Below, piece after piece: positions 44,365-54,639 of a stretch of 64,000 nucleotides of DNA; position 1 is the stretch's first letter; every line of letters starts with the position of its first letter. Source of the DNA: Charina bottae (lineage: Eukaryota; Chordata; Lepidosauria; Squamata; Charinaidae); assembly GCA_023362775.1 (NCBI GenBank), contig JALMGJ010000002.1, positions 70,719,414 to 70,783,413 of the forward strand, read 5' to 3'. The notes under the pieces are model-generated. The model was not told the origin of the DNA, ran no database searches, and was given only the letters and a program-made list of their open reading frames with translations. Position numbers and translations under genes: made by a program.

Positions 44365-44560
44365 GATTATTTATTTTATTTTATTTTATTTATTTTATTT
44401 TTATCCCGCCTTTATTATTTCCATAAATAACTCAAGGCGGCAAACATACCCAATACTCCTTCCTCCTCCTATTTTCCCCACAACAACAACCCTGTGAGGT
44501 GAGTTGGGCTGAGAGAGAGTGACTGGCCCAAGGTCACCCAGCCGACTTTATGATAAAGAT
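44365..44560 (-). mobile_element. tRNA-SINE 3' half, antisense
   Basis: (TTTTA)n, ATCCCGCCTTTATTATTTCC, CAAGGCGGCAAACATACC, TTTTCCCCACAACAACAACC and GAGTGACTGGCCCAAGGTC are the reverse complement of the SINE at 47165-47430. The tRNA head is missing. Confidence 0.75.
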
Positions 44561-44651
44561 ATGCCATCAAAATGACATAGATTTTCTCCAGGATGATCTA
44601 TCCCCAATCTAGTCCTTCAGGTCTTCCAACAATGCACCAATTGCCACTGTA

Positions 44652-44939
44652 CGGGTAGTCCTTGATTAACAACCACAATTGGGACCAGAATTTCTTCCCC
44701 ATTGACTTTCTGGGGCAGAGAAGATTGCAAATGGCAATCACATGATTGTGGGGCTCTTGGCAACTGGTCATAAATGCGAGCCAGTTGCCAAGCACCCGAA
44801 ATGCAGTCACGTGATCGCAGGGGGGGCGCAATGTTTCACGATGGCCAGAAGTGCTTTACGGGTTATAAAGCACCCTTTCCAAGGCTGTTGTAATTTTGAA
44901 CAGTCGTTAAGCGACCAGTTGTTAAGCGACGATTACCTG
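44652..44939 (-). mobile_element. Tigger-like MITE flanked by TA
   Basis: Left end CGGGTAGTCCTTGATTAAC, right end CGACGATTACCTG, with TA on both sides (44650-44651 and 44940-44941). The body shares the GTTAAGCGAC and CAATGGGGAAG blocks, in reverse orientation, with the copies at 27575 and 52828. Confidence 0.8.
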
Positions 44940-45193
44940 TAGTTGAATCCCTTCACCTTACTGTTGGTTGTCCTCTTTTTCTCTTTCCTTCCACCTTTCC
45001 CAGCATTATAGACTTCTCCAGAGAGTGAGGTCTTTGCATTATGTGTTCAAAATATTATAATTTGAGCCTATCCATTTGTGCTTTGAGTGAGAACTCTGGG
45101 TTGCTTTGTTCTTTGATCCATTCTGTAGGTATAGACTAGGCTGACCATATTTCCGTGAGACAAAAATGGGACATTGGGATGGAAAAAACGGGA

Positions 45194-45630
45194 CAGGGGT
45201 CCCCGCCCCCCGGGTCCACGTGATTGGCTCCTGCCTGCAAACCCACCCCCAATCCGCGTGAATGGCTCCCGCCTGCAAACTCCGCCCCCTGGTCCGTGCG
45301 ATTGGCTCCCACCTGCAAACCCTGACCCCTGGTCCGTGCGATTGGCTCCCACCTGCAAAGCCTGCCCCCTGGTCCACGCGATTGGCTCCCGCCTTCAAAC
45401 CCCGCCCCCGTCCATGCGATTGGCTCCCGCCAGCAAACCCTGCCCCCGGTCCACCCATTGGCTCCCGCCTGCAAACCCCACCCCCGTTATGCGCGATTGG
45501 CTCCTGCCTGCAAACCCTGCCCCCCGTTATACGCGATTGGCTCCTGCCTGCAAACCCCGCCCCCCCAGTCCATGGAAAAATTGTCTTCCACGAAACTGGT
45601 CCCTCGTGCCAAAAAGTTTGGGTACCCCTG
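45194..45630. repeat. GC-box/CCAAT minisatellite inside a possible second hAT MITE
   Basis: The block starts CAGGGGTCCCCGCCCCC and ends GGGTACCCCTG, the imperfect inverted ends of another hAT MITE type, but no target duplication was found. Between about 45215 and 45570 lie nine to ten units of about 35-45 bp, each with GCGATTGGCTCC (an inverted CCAAT) and a CCCCGCCCC-like GC box. The right part, TTGTCTTCCACGAAACTGG, matches a hAT MITE body known from amniotes. Confidence 0.65.
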
Positions 45631-45675
45631 CTTAAACAGATTACTGTTTATATAAAAAGACTTGCGATCACCCAC

Positions 45676-45843
45676 AAGGTCTGGGTCAAGGTTCCCTTTT
45701 GCAATAGGGTGAGACTGGAAATATATATATTGACTGTCAAAGGAAACCTTGACCCAGACCTTGACCTGCTGCCAATTGGTCCTATATTTCTAGTCTTGCC
45801 ATATTGTCAAAGTTTGACAATACGGCAAGACTAGAAATATAGG
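45676..45843. repeat. two consecutive foldbacks, one a 63-bp near-perfect palindrome
   Basis: AAGGTCTGGGTCAAGGTTCC (45676-45695) pairs with 45742-45762, with one extra base. Arms of 31 bp at 45781-45811 and 45813-45843 are complementary around a single central G with one mismatch. An outer CAAGGTCT repeats beyond the palindrome in inverted relation to AGACCTTG near 45757. Confidence 0.88.
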
Positions 45844-45906
45844 ACAAGGTCTAACTAAGGCACACTGGAGTTTGATATCCTAAGATGTTATGGACTGCAG
45901 ATCTCA

Positions 45907-46173
45907 TCAGCTGCGTCTATTCAGGTGGGAAGGGGCGCCTAGCCCACCGTGGCCCCAACGGTAGAGTGTGCCTGTCCAGAGGGGTTCTCCCGCCAGCACC
46001 AGCTCCAGCACCGCAGACGCGAACATCGCCTCCCCCGCGCCTGTTCCGAAGGGACAGAATAGGATGTAGCCAGCCCCACCGCCATCCTGCATACCTCCAG
46101 CGAGGGCTGGCATCACCAGCAGCAGCAGCAGCTCCAGGAGGCGGAGGCAGCTCCATACCCGGAGGGGCTGCAT
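45907..46173 (-). other. exon-like open frame with signal-peptide-like start
   Basis: From the ATG at 46171-46173 the minus strand reads a short N-terminus, then a Leu-rich hydrophobic stretch (residues about 8-25, ending MPALAG), as in a secretory signal peptide. Directly after it comes GGAG then GTATGC, a plausible splice donor, and the translation beyond loses protein-like character. Together with the CpG-rich upstream sequence it could be a captured first exon. I do not recognise the gene, and it may be a chance frame in GC-rich DNA. Confidence 0.3.
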
Positions 46174-47164
46174 CCCACCGCGTAGCTCGGCGGTGCCCCG
46201 GCCAACCGGTTCCCTGGCTTGCTCTGGCTGGGACAGCTCCTCCTCCCCGGCGTGGACAGGTGGTGAGAGTGCTCTCCTCCCATCCCGGGGCCCGCTGCTG
46301 CTACCGGGGTGGAGGAGCGCAGAGCGCCACGCCGGGAGGCTTCCTGCCATGCCTCGCTCAGTCCTCCCAGGGACCCGGGACAGCTCGGCTCAGCAGTGCT
46401 GCTGAAAGAACTTCTCCGCCTGGCCAGAAGTTTGGAAAGGGTGTGTGAGCGCACGTAAGCTAGGCTGGCTGCCAGGGCGGAGGGACTGGGGGCCGTGAGG
46501 CTCGGCTCGGCTGCAAGAGCGGTGGCAAGGCGAGGCGGCAAGACTGGAGCGCACGAATCAGGCAAAAGCAGCGGAGACCCCAGCGGATTCCAGGGGGGAA
46601 GGCTGAGTGGGCGTTTGGATGCCGGCTTCTTGGCAGCGAGGCAAGGCTTGGCAGCGGAACTCCCGGCAGAGAGGCAGGGATGGGATTCAGGGACCAGATC
46701 TTTGGTCAGGAGGCAAGGCTCAGGGTCAGGACTCACCACTGCAGGGCTTTGGAGCATGCGGCACCGACAGGATCAGGTAAGGAGGCAGGAATGGGGTGGA
46801 CTGTGGTGCTACAGTAGTTCTGGCGATGGGCTCGCACATGGCGAAACAACCGGGCTTCCAGGGCAGCGTAGAAGACCGGTGTAGACGGGTGTCTCCGGCA
46901 GCGCATGTTGGCTGCGCTGCCCCTTTTATTATTCGCATTTCGCGCCGTTTGTGCATCTTGGCCAATCGGGCCTCGCACTGCTTGGCCCGCCTCTCCAGCC
47001 TCCTTTGCTGCGCGCTGATAGGCAGGAGGGCTTCATTTTCCAGGCTGTCTCCAAAAACGGGACAATACTGAGATTTTTGTCAAAAAGACGGTACGGTTCA
47101 AAAATGCTAAAATAACGGGACTGTCCCGTTCAAAACGGGACGTATGTTCACCCTAGTATAGACT

Positions 47165-47430
47165 GGAGAGCCAGTTTGGTCTGGTGGTTAAGGCTCCAGG
47201 CTAGAATCCAGGAGACTGAGAGTTTTAGTCCCGCCTTAGGCATGAAAGCCAGCTGGGTGACTTTGGGCCAGTCACTCTCTCTCGGCCCAACTCACCTCAC
47301 AGGGTTGTTGTTGTGGGGAAAATAGGAGGAGGAGGAAGGAGTATTAGGTGTGTTCACCGCCTTGAGTTATTTATAAAAATAATAAAGGTGTGATAAAAAT
47401 AAAATGAATAAATACATAAATAAATAGACA
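47165..47430 (+). mobile_element. tRNA-derived SINE with L2-like tail, full length
   Basis: Head AGAGCCAGTTTGGTCTGGTGG and GTTAAGGC (box A) with GAGTTTTAGTCC (decayed box B), the body GGGTGACTTTGGGCCAGTCA, then ACCGCCTTGAGTTATTTAT and an (AAAT)n tail similar to L2-like 3' ends. It lies about 10 bp to the right of the hAT element. Confidence 0.8.
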
Positions 47431-48013
47431 CATCATAGCATCTGAATATCTTTTCCAAGGCCTTCATTCCAGTAATACCATAAAAAAAAAAAGAGTTTGG
47501 AAGCTCTCAAGTACATTCAGGGTGGGAAGGAATAGCAAGCAGTATACAAAAAGAAACCAGTTCAAGGGAGGTAAAGCTCATACCAGAAAAAAGAATAAAG
47601 AGAAATATTCTGAAGCAAGTTAGCTGACAAGCTAACCCTCAGCTAAAAATGTTACAATGCTTGAAATTGTCCTCTCAATGAAATAAAGTTTTCTGCTAAG
47701 AAATCCAGAGCAGGGATAATTATTCCTTAGGTAACAACTGAAAGGATGTAGGCTGGTTAATGAGGAATAGCAACAATCCTTTTATTGGACTCCAAGAAAG
47801 TCATCTAGAAGTGCACACGAAGTCCTACTTTAAAAATCATAATGGATAAGCTTGTCAATGAGAAGAGCAAATATGAGGATGACCGTGCTAAGGCAAAAGA
47901 TGAAGGTGTGGAACTGAACTGGGGATATAATCTGCGGTCAAAATTAGCAGTCATAGTTTAAATTGACAGGTAAAGATTTAACGGTAGTTCAATCCAGTTC
48001 AATCCAGTTCAAC
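47431..48013. other. no recognisable gene
   Basis: Non-coding sequence without recognisable features. Confidence 0.45.
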
Positions 48014-48500
48014 ATACATTTGAAGTGCCTTTGTACATTCTAGATAATTTATCTGGCATCATATACCAACAATACATCATTTTATAAAATTCTCCTTGAG
48101 ATCATAACACAATGTAAATTTCAACCCTTTTAACCACATATTTTCCCATTGATCCATCTGTATATTATAACCAAAATTCTTAGCCCACTTTATCATACAT
48201 TCTTTAACCTGTTCTTCCTCTGTGTCAAATTTCAACAAAGGTTTATACATTTTAGCAATTATATGTTCATCATCAGTGCACAATTGTACTTCAAATTCTG
48301 AGTCTTACTTTGCTCTGTCATAAGTCTTTTATCCATTTTGAATCTTTCTGATAACTGTAAATGGGAAAACCACTGACAACTATGTCCTTCTGCTATTAAT
48401 TGCTGTCTTGATTTAATTTTAAATTCCCCTTGATGGTTTTCCAATAGTTCCTGGCACATCAACCATTTGTCTTTGTCTGCTGAGCAGGTTACTTTTTGAG
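48014..48500 (-). mobile_element. L1 ORF2 fragment
   Basis: Minus-strand translation gives HIIAKMYKPLLKFDTEEEQ, IKWAKNFGYNIQMDQWENM and LKFTLCYDLKENF, matching the L1 at 37235-38368 and extending upstream of it. Small frameshifts are present. It is the same squamate L1 group, an older copy. Confidence 0.8.
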
Positions 48501-51017
48501 CTGAGGATCCAGCAGTGAAACAAGTGAGGTGGTCCTTGCAATATATAATTTTAATGATAAAATAGAAACCTTTTTAGTTTTAACACCTAAAACTCTGTTT
48601 AAGCCCAGCTCTCCCTCCTAGAAAATGAGAAAACAAAATCCCTTTGGCTTGGCTTGTTTCTAAAAACTATGGGGTCATGATTGACCGTGCCCTAATTCAC
48701 TGAGCTGGTATACTGTACTTAAGATACCACAGTTTCTATGTAATAGGTGTTGAATTTTACTTCATTTGATTGCTTTAATCTGATGGAGTACCTTTTTTAT
48801 TATTTGTGAGTAAAGTCTAAGATCTCTAATAATTAATGATGCAAATGTTTATAATTATTGGGCCTGATATGTTCACTTTTTCAACTTATAGTCCTCTACT
48901 ATTATTTGTCAATTTTCAGAAGCTCTCTATTTCAGAATAGTATTTCAGATGCTACACTGTGCAGTTGGTGATTCCGAAACCTGGTGACCATTAGCTTTGA
49001 TGAAATTCTACAACTGTTATGAATCAGCCAAGTACATATGGCAACTATGCACTCACTCTCATTGGTCTCTTGAGAAAAACTTTTAGCTGGTTATTATATC
49101 CCATACACATTCAAAACAATATTGGAACATTGGATAGATTTGTTTGGATGAGCAGCTCTGAATTGCTTACCACTATGGCTGCTGCTATAGAGTGAATACA
49201 GGTGAAACCAAAATACAATTTCAACTGGCAATAATATAATATACATTTTATAGCAACATAAGCATATACACATAAATATTATAAGCCAAGAAAAATGTGG
49301 GAAAATAAACTCTATATTCCAAAAGTGTACTGAGAAAACTTGTAAATAGGGAGGCAGTGGAGCTTCTTCATCACTACCAAGAGTGAAGAAGATGCTTAAG
49401 AATTGAGCTCTCTACCACTCAGCTTTGGCAACACAACAATTACAAACATTTTACTTAACCAACCTTACACTGGCTTGATTCATAGAAGATCACATACTCC
49501 TCCAAGCACCATTCCTGCATTAACTAGGATAATAAATATATCATAAAGCTCAGGCAGTTTTCCTTCAGCTTGTCAGTTCCAGATGTCTCTGCAATCATCA
49601 CACAAACCAAAATGGAAGCAAACACTTTAAGCTGCTGTTTGCATAGAAGCTGTTCGTAATTTGATGTAATGCACTGTACATCAGTCAACACAGTACTTAA
49701 TATTGAGGACACACACAAGCATGAGTGCGCAATGACAGGCAGGCAGCAATGACATCTAGCGCACTTTATTTACCCTAATATAAATGTTCTTTGAATTCAT
49801 CAAATTACCAATCAATTCACTCATCTTTGAAAACAGGTGCACTGATGTATATTAACAACTAAATTTTACAAGCTTTTAGTGAAGCAGACATTAATGAGAA
49901 AATCAAGCAGAGAGTTCTAAAAGCCACAGTAAAAGAACACAGCAGTGTTTCCAAGTAAACAGAGGGATTAAATGGGGAGGGTGGGATGGCATGTTAAAAT
50001 GTCTAATAAAGCTGTTCCTGGGCACCAAGTCAGCTGCTGAAGAGGATCCTCATTTATAACAATAGAAAAATACTGTAAAAAACAAAAAACAAATATGAAA
50101 TAGAAAGAGCCATTTGGAAGGAAGGAAGGAAGGAAGGAAGGAAGGAAGGAAGGAAGGAAGGAAGGAAGGAAGGAAGGAAGGAAATACAGAGTTCAACAAC
50201 AGCAAGGTACTACAATATCTAGGAACTGCAATGCTGTATCATGTCCCTCTGTAGGTATACAAGATTCCATTTTGCTTCAATTAACAGGATTGTTCTTTCT
50301 TCATTTTTATGATCAGACATATCATACGAACAAAAGTGGATGTTCAAGGAACAAAAAGAACTTATACATTATCTATAGAGACACAAGAAAGATGCTATAC
50401 AGTTAAAATATGTCAGTGCTCAGTTACAACCATGAAAATAATAAACATTCCTTCTAAAAATTGGGGGTGGGTGGGGGAATGATCATATACTACCAATTGG
50501 TTATATTTTTGAGAGAGATTGATGGGAAATGGCTGAGTTACTGCTGCTTAAAAACTGGTGGCAGGATCTTTATTGGAGTGTATCCTTAGGTTGAAAAATT
50601 GAGATGCCATTTACATAACTGATCTTTCCTTGTAGCCATCTCAAAAAGGAGCAGAAATTGCCCCAAATTCAATGGAGGAATGTTATACAATGTAAACAGC
50701 CTTTTAGACTGTTTTTAATTACATTATGTTTTAACTGATTGTACTCCTACTATTTAATTGTTTTACATTATAGGAGCTTTTTGTATTGTTGATGGCTTTT
50801 ATAATACTATTTATATGGAATATTGTTTATATTATTTTTATACTCTCCTCAGGGCATCTTCAAGAAGAGTAATCAGTAAATCTATATCCAAGCAACAGAT
50901 AATGCAAGTTTATCCTTTTCCCTGGGAGAACAGAGAAATCCACAAGGATTCGTTTTGGAATGAAAGGAAAGCAAACCTTCCAAAGTATATGCACCCAATC
51001 GACTATAGATCACTGCC
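48501..51017. other. no recognisable gene; (GGAA)n at 50116-50183
   Basis: Non-coding sequence with one long uninterrupted (GGAA)n microsatellite of about 17 units. GGAA repeats of this length can bind ETS factors in other genomes, but nothing here shows a function. Confidence 0.5.
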
Positions 51018-51075
51018 CCGTATTGTTGTTTATTCGTTCAGTCGCTTCCGACTCTTCGTGACTTCACAAAATACA
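51018..51075 (-). repeat. BovB or SINE 3' tail scrap
   Basis: TTGTTGTTTATTCGTTCAGT and CGCTTCCGACTCTTCGTGAC: the reverse complement of the BovB 3' tail. It ends just before the solo LTR. Confidence 0.65.
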
Positions 51076-51091
51076 GGTTTTGCTCCCTTTG

Positions 51092-51759
51092 TGTCCTATC
51101 CCAGTCCAGTCACAAGCAATACACCAGGGAGGCAGTTGTAAACTTTATTGAGGAACTTGTGAAGCAAATGAACAGGCGGCCAGGAAGTGTGAGCGCAAAA
51201 CGAACCCACACCACAGAAACAAGCCCCCAAAAGTCCAGCAAACTTGCCTTAAAAGAGTTACGAGTTCAAAACAAGATTAGTCAAGCGAAGTCCAAGGGCC
51301 CAGATGCTGTAGGAGGTTTGTCAGCCAGTCCAGAGTCAAGTCACAAGGTTTCCAATCAAGAGTCAAGACACATGAAGTCTGGGTAAGCAGACAGGTCCAA
51401 GTTTTGTTTCCAAGACGGTCTGGGCTTGCGGCTCCCTTTAAATAGGGGCAGACCCGGGTGGAGCTTATTTAGGAGGGTGGGGCTGCTTTCTCGCGCATAG
51501 CCTCACTGACCTTTGCTGTTCCTCTCTCCTTTCCACTCTCCTTGCTCTCGGGCTGGGAGGGGGTGGCAACCCCACATCCTCATCCTCGCTGAGCAGCGGC
51601 ACCTGACACTGCTGCTCATTGGCCAGCCCCGCCTCCTCTGCCTGCCCAGGCGCCCGTTCGTCTGGCAACCCCGTTGCTGCCTGCTTGCCCTCCGAGGCTG
51701 TCCCAGGGCCCGGCTGCTCTTCCTCGTCATCTGACTTGGACTCCGTGCCCCCCATGACA
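51092..51759 (-). repeat. solo LTR with 5-bp target duplication and internal open frame
   Basis: On the minus strand it begins TGTCATGGGGGG and ends GGGATAGGACA. CTTTG flanks both sides (51087-51091 and 51760-51764). AATAAAG lies near the 3' end (minus strand of about 51139-51145). A TATTTAAAGGG-type promoter box is seen on the minus strand near 51440. Confidence 0.85.
51465..51755 (-). CDS. small acidic open frame inside the LTR, function unknown
   Basis: A 96-residue frame starts with the ATG at LTR nucleotides 5-7. The N-terminus is acidic (ESKSDDEEEQ), the middle is Pro/Gln/Ala rich, with SEDEDVGLPPPP, and the C-terminus is basic (ARRVERREEQQRSVRLCARK). The LTR at 61871 has a frame starting at the same position with the same acidic-to-basic layout. 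It may be the end of an element ORF running into the 3' LTR or an LTR-encoded peptide. There is no evidence of expression, and a chance frame is possible. Confidence 0.35.
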   Translation of the reverse strand: MGGTESKSDDEEEQPGPGTASEGKQAATGLPDERAPGQAEEAGLANEQQCQVPLLSEDEDVGLPPPPSPRARRVERREEQQRSVRLCARKQPHPPK

Positions 51760-51860
51760 CTTTGACTCTATGAATTGTACCTGATTTCGATTTTTAACCT
51801 CTGCTCATCTTCCAAGCAGAGGTTGCTCATCTTCCGAGCAGCGGCCTTAGTCACTCTAAG

Positions 51861-52095
51861 TGTCGTGTGTAGATGCAGAAATAACACGCCGAGGCCAGGA
51901 ATCTAGTCTCTAGTGTTTATTGCATACCTACAAGCAGAAATCCTGCTAAACTAACAGTGCCTGAAGATTCCCAAGTATATCAGCTCAACCTAGGGTGGAG
52001 CTTTCTTCTGACGTTTGGGGAAATAGGCTAGGCTCTCTGAGCTGCGTGCTCGCTTCTTATCCAGTGCTCCGCCCTCCTCTCTGCTTCCCCTGACA
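51861..52095 (-). repeat. short solo LTR with 5-bp target duplication
   Basis: Minus strand begins TGTCAGGGGAAGCAG and ends CTACACACGACA; CTAAG flanks both sides (51856-51860 and 52096-52100). CAATAAACACTAG (minus strand of about 51912-51924) is the polyadenylation signal. 235 bp. Confidence 0.83.
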
Positions 52096-52269
52096 CTAAG
52101 GGATCATTTTTTGCCAGGAGAAAGGTGGGGGTATATTGGCTTTCGATGACATGCATCTTTCTGAACAGATTATCTGTGGATAGAGCAATTTTGCAGTAGT
52201 TCTGCTCATCTCTAGCTAGTTGTTTCTAGAATGGGATGGGAATTTTGGTTCAACCACATGAAATTTACA

Positions 52270-53770
52270 ATGTGGAATTCCACATGGTTGTATTTTATTC
52301 CTCATGCTGTTTAATAATTACACAAAGCTGCTGAGTAAGATCATTCAGAGATTTAGAGTAAAGTGGCAGTGGTATGCTGATGAAATACTGTCTTTTTTTT
52401 TCATCAGAGCTAGGCGAGTCTGTGGAAGAGCTAAATTGTTGCCTGGCTATAGTGATGGTCTGGATGAAGGCTAACAAACGGAAGCTCATACTGAACAAGA
52501 CAAAATTGAATGAATAGAGCATTTATCTGCCAGATGAATGGTACTCAACCTGTTCTGGAAGGAGATGAATTTCCCCTCGTAGCTTGGGGTATATCAGATC
52601 CAACTTTGTCATACAACTGTCCTCTGTGGTATGAAGCACCTTCTACCAATTAGGTTGGTCTGCCAGTTATGGCCTTACTTGGATAGAGGTAATTTCACTA
52701 TGGTAATACACGTCCTGATAAATTCTCATATAGTTTACTACATGGATTGTATGTGGGGAGGTTCTGAACTGCACTTCTCTTACTATATAGTGAGTATTGA
52801 CTGGACCTGTGTGTTTTGAGCATATTACAGGTAGTCCTTGATTACCAATTGCTCGTTCAGCGACCATCTGAAATTATGACGGCATTGAAAAAGGAGATTT
52901 ACAACCAGTCTTTGAACTTGCAGCCATCACAACGTCCCCCCAGTCATGTGATCATGATTCAGGCGCCTGGCAACCGGTGCACATTTACAATGGTTGCAGC
53001 GTCCCACGGTCACACGATCGCCATTTGCAACCTTCAAGCCAGCTTTTCAACAAGCAAAGTCAATGGGGAAGCCAGCAGGAAGTCACAAGTCGTGGTCAAG
53101 TGACATCACGCTTCATGACCGCAGCCAGAATTGATGTCAGGCACAGCCACGTGATGTTTCACTTTACGACTGTGTTGCTTAGAGATGGAGTTGCCGGTCC
53201 CAATTGTAGTTGGTAAGTGAGGACTACCTGTTTGCCAATCATAGATTATCTTTACTGGCTCCCAGTTAGTTTCCAGTCTCATTTCAAGGTGCTGGCACTA
53301 ACCTTAAAGTTCTTCATGACCTGAGATCACAGTACTTGAAACAAAGCTTCTTTTCATATGTACCCATAAGCTGAGATAATCTTCAGAGTATCTGCCCTGG
53401 TGTTAGGGAGACAATCTTTTCAGTGGTAGCTCCCCACCTCCAGCATACATTTTACAGTGAAGCCTATCTGGTGCCAAATTTGATGCCACGCCAGGGTACT
53501 TTAATTCACCTGGGTATTTTAATCATTGCAATTTTTTAACATTTTGCTATTCAAATATTTGTCATAAGTGTATACTATATTTTAATTGTAGAATTTTATA
53601 TGACTTTAGTCTGTTGTAAGCTCAGGAACTTCTGCTTATGATGGTGATGTGAGAAGCTGATCCTTGCAATAGCTCCTCTGGGGGGGAAAAACCTCCAATT
53701 TTATACTTCTGTTGTAAGCTGCCTTGGGAAAACATGGTAGCTTTGAAAGGTAGTCTATGGATTTAAAAAA
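52270..53770 (+). mobile_element. degenerate L2-like LINE, RT to 3' tail, split by a MITE
   Basis: Plus-strand fragments in order: YADEILSFFFSSELGESVEE (decayed catalytic YADD region, about 52370-52440), MVWMKANKRKLILNKTK, VCQLWPYLDRGNFTMVIHVL (about 52665-52720), then, after the MITE, YWLPVSFQSHFKVLALTLK (about 53250-53310). It finishes with TTGTAAGCTGCCTTGGGAAA and an AAAT-type tail. Many stops; old copy. Confidence 0.72.
52828..53230 (+). mobile_element. Tigger-like MITE, full length
   Basis: Inverted ends CAGGTAGTCCTTGATTACC and GGTAAGTGAGGACTACCTG (left form and complement differ slightly). It follows TA (52826-52827) and is followed by TT, a decayed TA duplication as for Tc1/mariner and pogo-type elements. 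403 bp, no transposase. Nested in the L2 copy. Confidence 0.82.
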
Positions 53771-54275
53771 TAAATAAAACAGTGGACAGTATGAAAGAAG
53801 AGGATACATGTCTGCCTACTCTTTTTCTGCTTTCTTAATATATTATCATTTGGATTGGGAAGAATACTCTACTGAGGTTGATAGATGAGCACTGTGGCTC
53901 CATTACATTCAAGTTCCTTGCTGTGGTCCTCATCCTTTATGCTTTTTCACTACTAAAGGTGCAGTACTACATTCTCACAGCTACTTAAGCAGCTGCGGGT
54001 GACAATAGGATTTATTTCCAAATTTGCACAGCTTGTATATATATTCATGGAATCACAGCAGTGAAGAGGCCTTTTGGGCCAATCCAACCCCCTATATAGT
54101 GCAGGAAATGTAGTGATGGATCGCAAAGGAAATGGCTCTCTAGCCTTTGCTTGAAGACCTCTAATAATCAAGATCAAGATCCTGGTCTTGGGCATTTTAT
54201 ATTTTATTTTCTTACTTTAGACAAAGATTTATTCAATCAATGATCAGAGTAATAAAAAGTTGGACAACTAACGAG

Positions 54276-54590
54276 TTGTTGTTGTTGTTCAGTCGTTTAG
54301 TCGTGTCCGACTCTTCGTGACCTCATGGACCATGGCACGCCAGGCCTTCCTGTCCTCCACTGTCTCCCGGAGTTTACTCAAATTCATGTTCATTACATCA
54401 GTGATGCTATCTAACCATCTCATCCTCTGCCATCCCCTTCTCCTTTTGCCTTCAGTCTTTCCCAGCATCAGGGTCTTTCCCAGTGAGTCCTCTCTTCGCA
54501 TTAGGTGGCCAAAGTATTTGAGCTTCAGCTTCAGCATCTGTCCTTCCAATGAGCAGTCAGGGTTGATTTCCTTTAGGATTGACTGATTTT
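54276..54590 (-). mobile_element. BovB 3' end, 5' truncated
   Basis: Minus-strand frame (54289-54549) encodes LKLKYFGHLMRREDSLGKT, GKRRRGWQRMRWLDS and VHEVTKSRTRLND, the end of BovB ORF2, followed by the (AAC)n-type tail. It is more diverged from copies 1 and 2 than they are from each other. An (ATTG)n tract follows at about 54592-54622. Confidence 0.85.
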
Positions 54591-54592
54591 AG

Positions 54593-54623
<31 letters not shown>

Positions 54624-54639
54624 CTAACTAGTACATTAC

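Larger units (their letters stand above)
45137..47155. mobile_element. 2-kb non-autonomous hAT element with CpG-rich cargo
   Basis: Inverted ends TAGGCTGACCATA and TATGTTCACCCTA; perfect 8-bp target duplication GTATAGAC at 45129-45136 and 47156-47163. No transposase is recognisable. The interior is a patchwork: a GC-rich minisatellite with hAT-like ends (45194-45630), foldback sequences (45676-45843), then about 1.1 kb of CpG-rich sequence (45900-47030) unlike anything else in the window. The right subterminal part repeats ACGGGAC motifs. Confidence 0.8.

Noticed and set aside
45194..45630. A separate, precisely inserted hAT MITE
   Set aside because: The ends look right, but the 8-bp flanks (AAACGGGA and CTTAAACA) do not match, so I describe it only as a possible nested element.
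45174..45834. Pro/Cys-rich plus-strand and Gly-rich minus-strand open frames
   Set aside because: They are products of the 35-45 bp minisatellite, not genes.
46113..46757. 214-codon minus-strand open frame in CpG-rich DNA
   Set aside because: Low-complexity Ser/Pro/Ala composition and no recognisable domain; likely a chance frame in the GC-rich leader of the possible captured exon.
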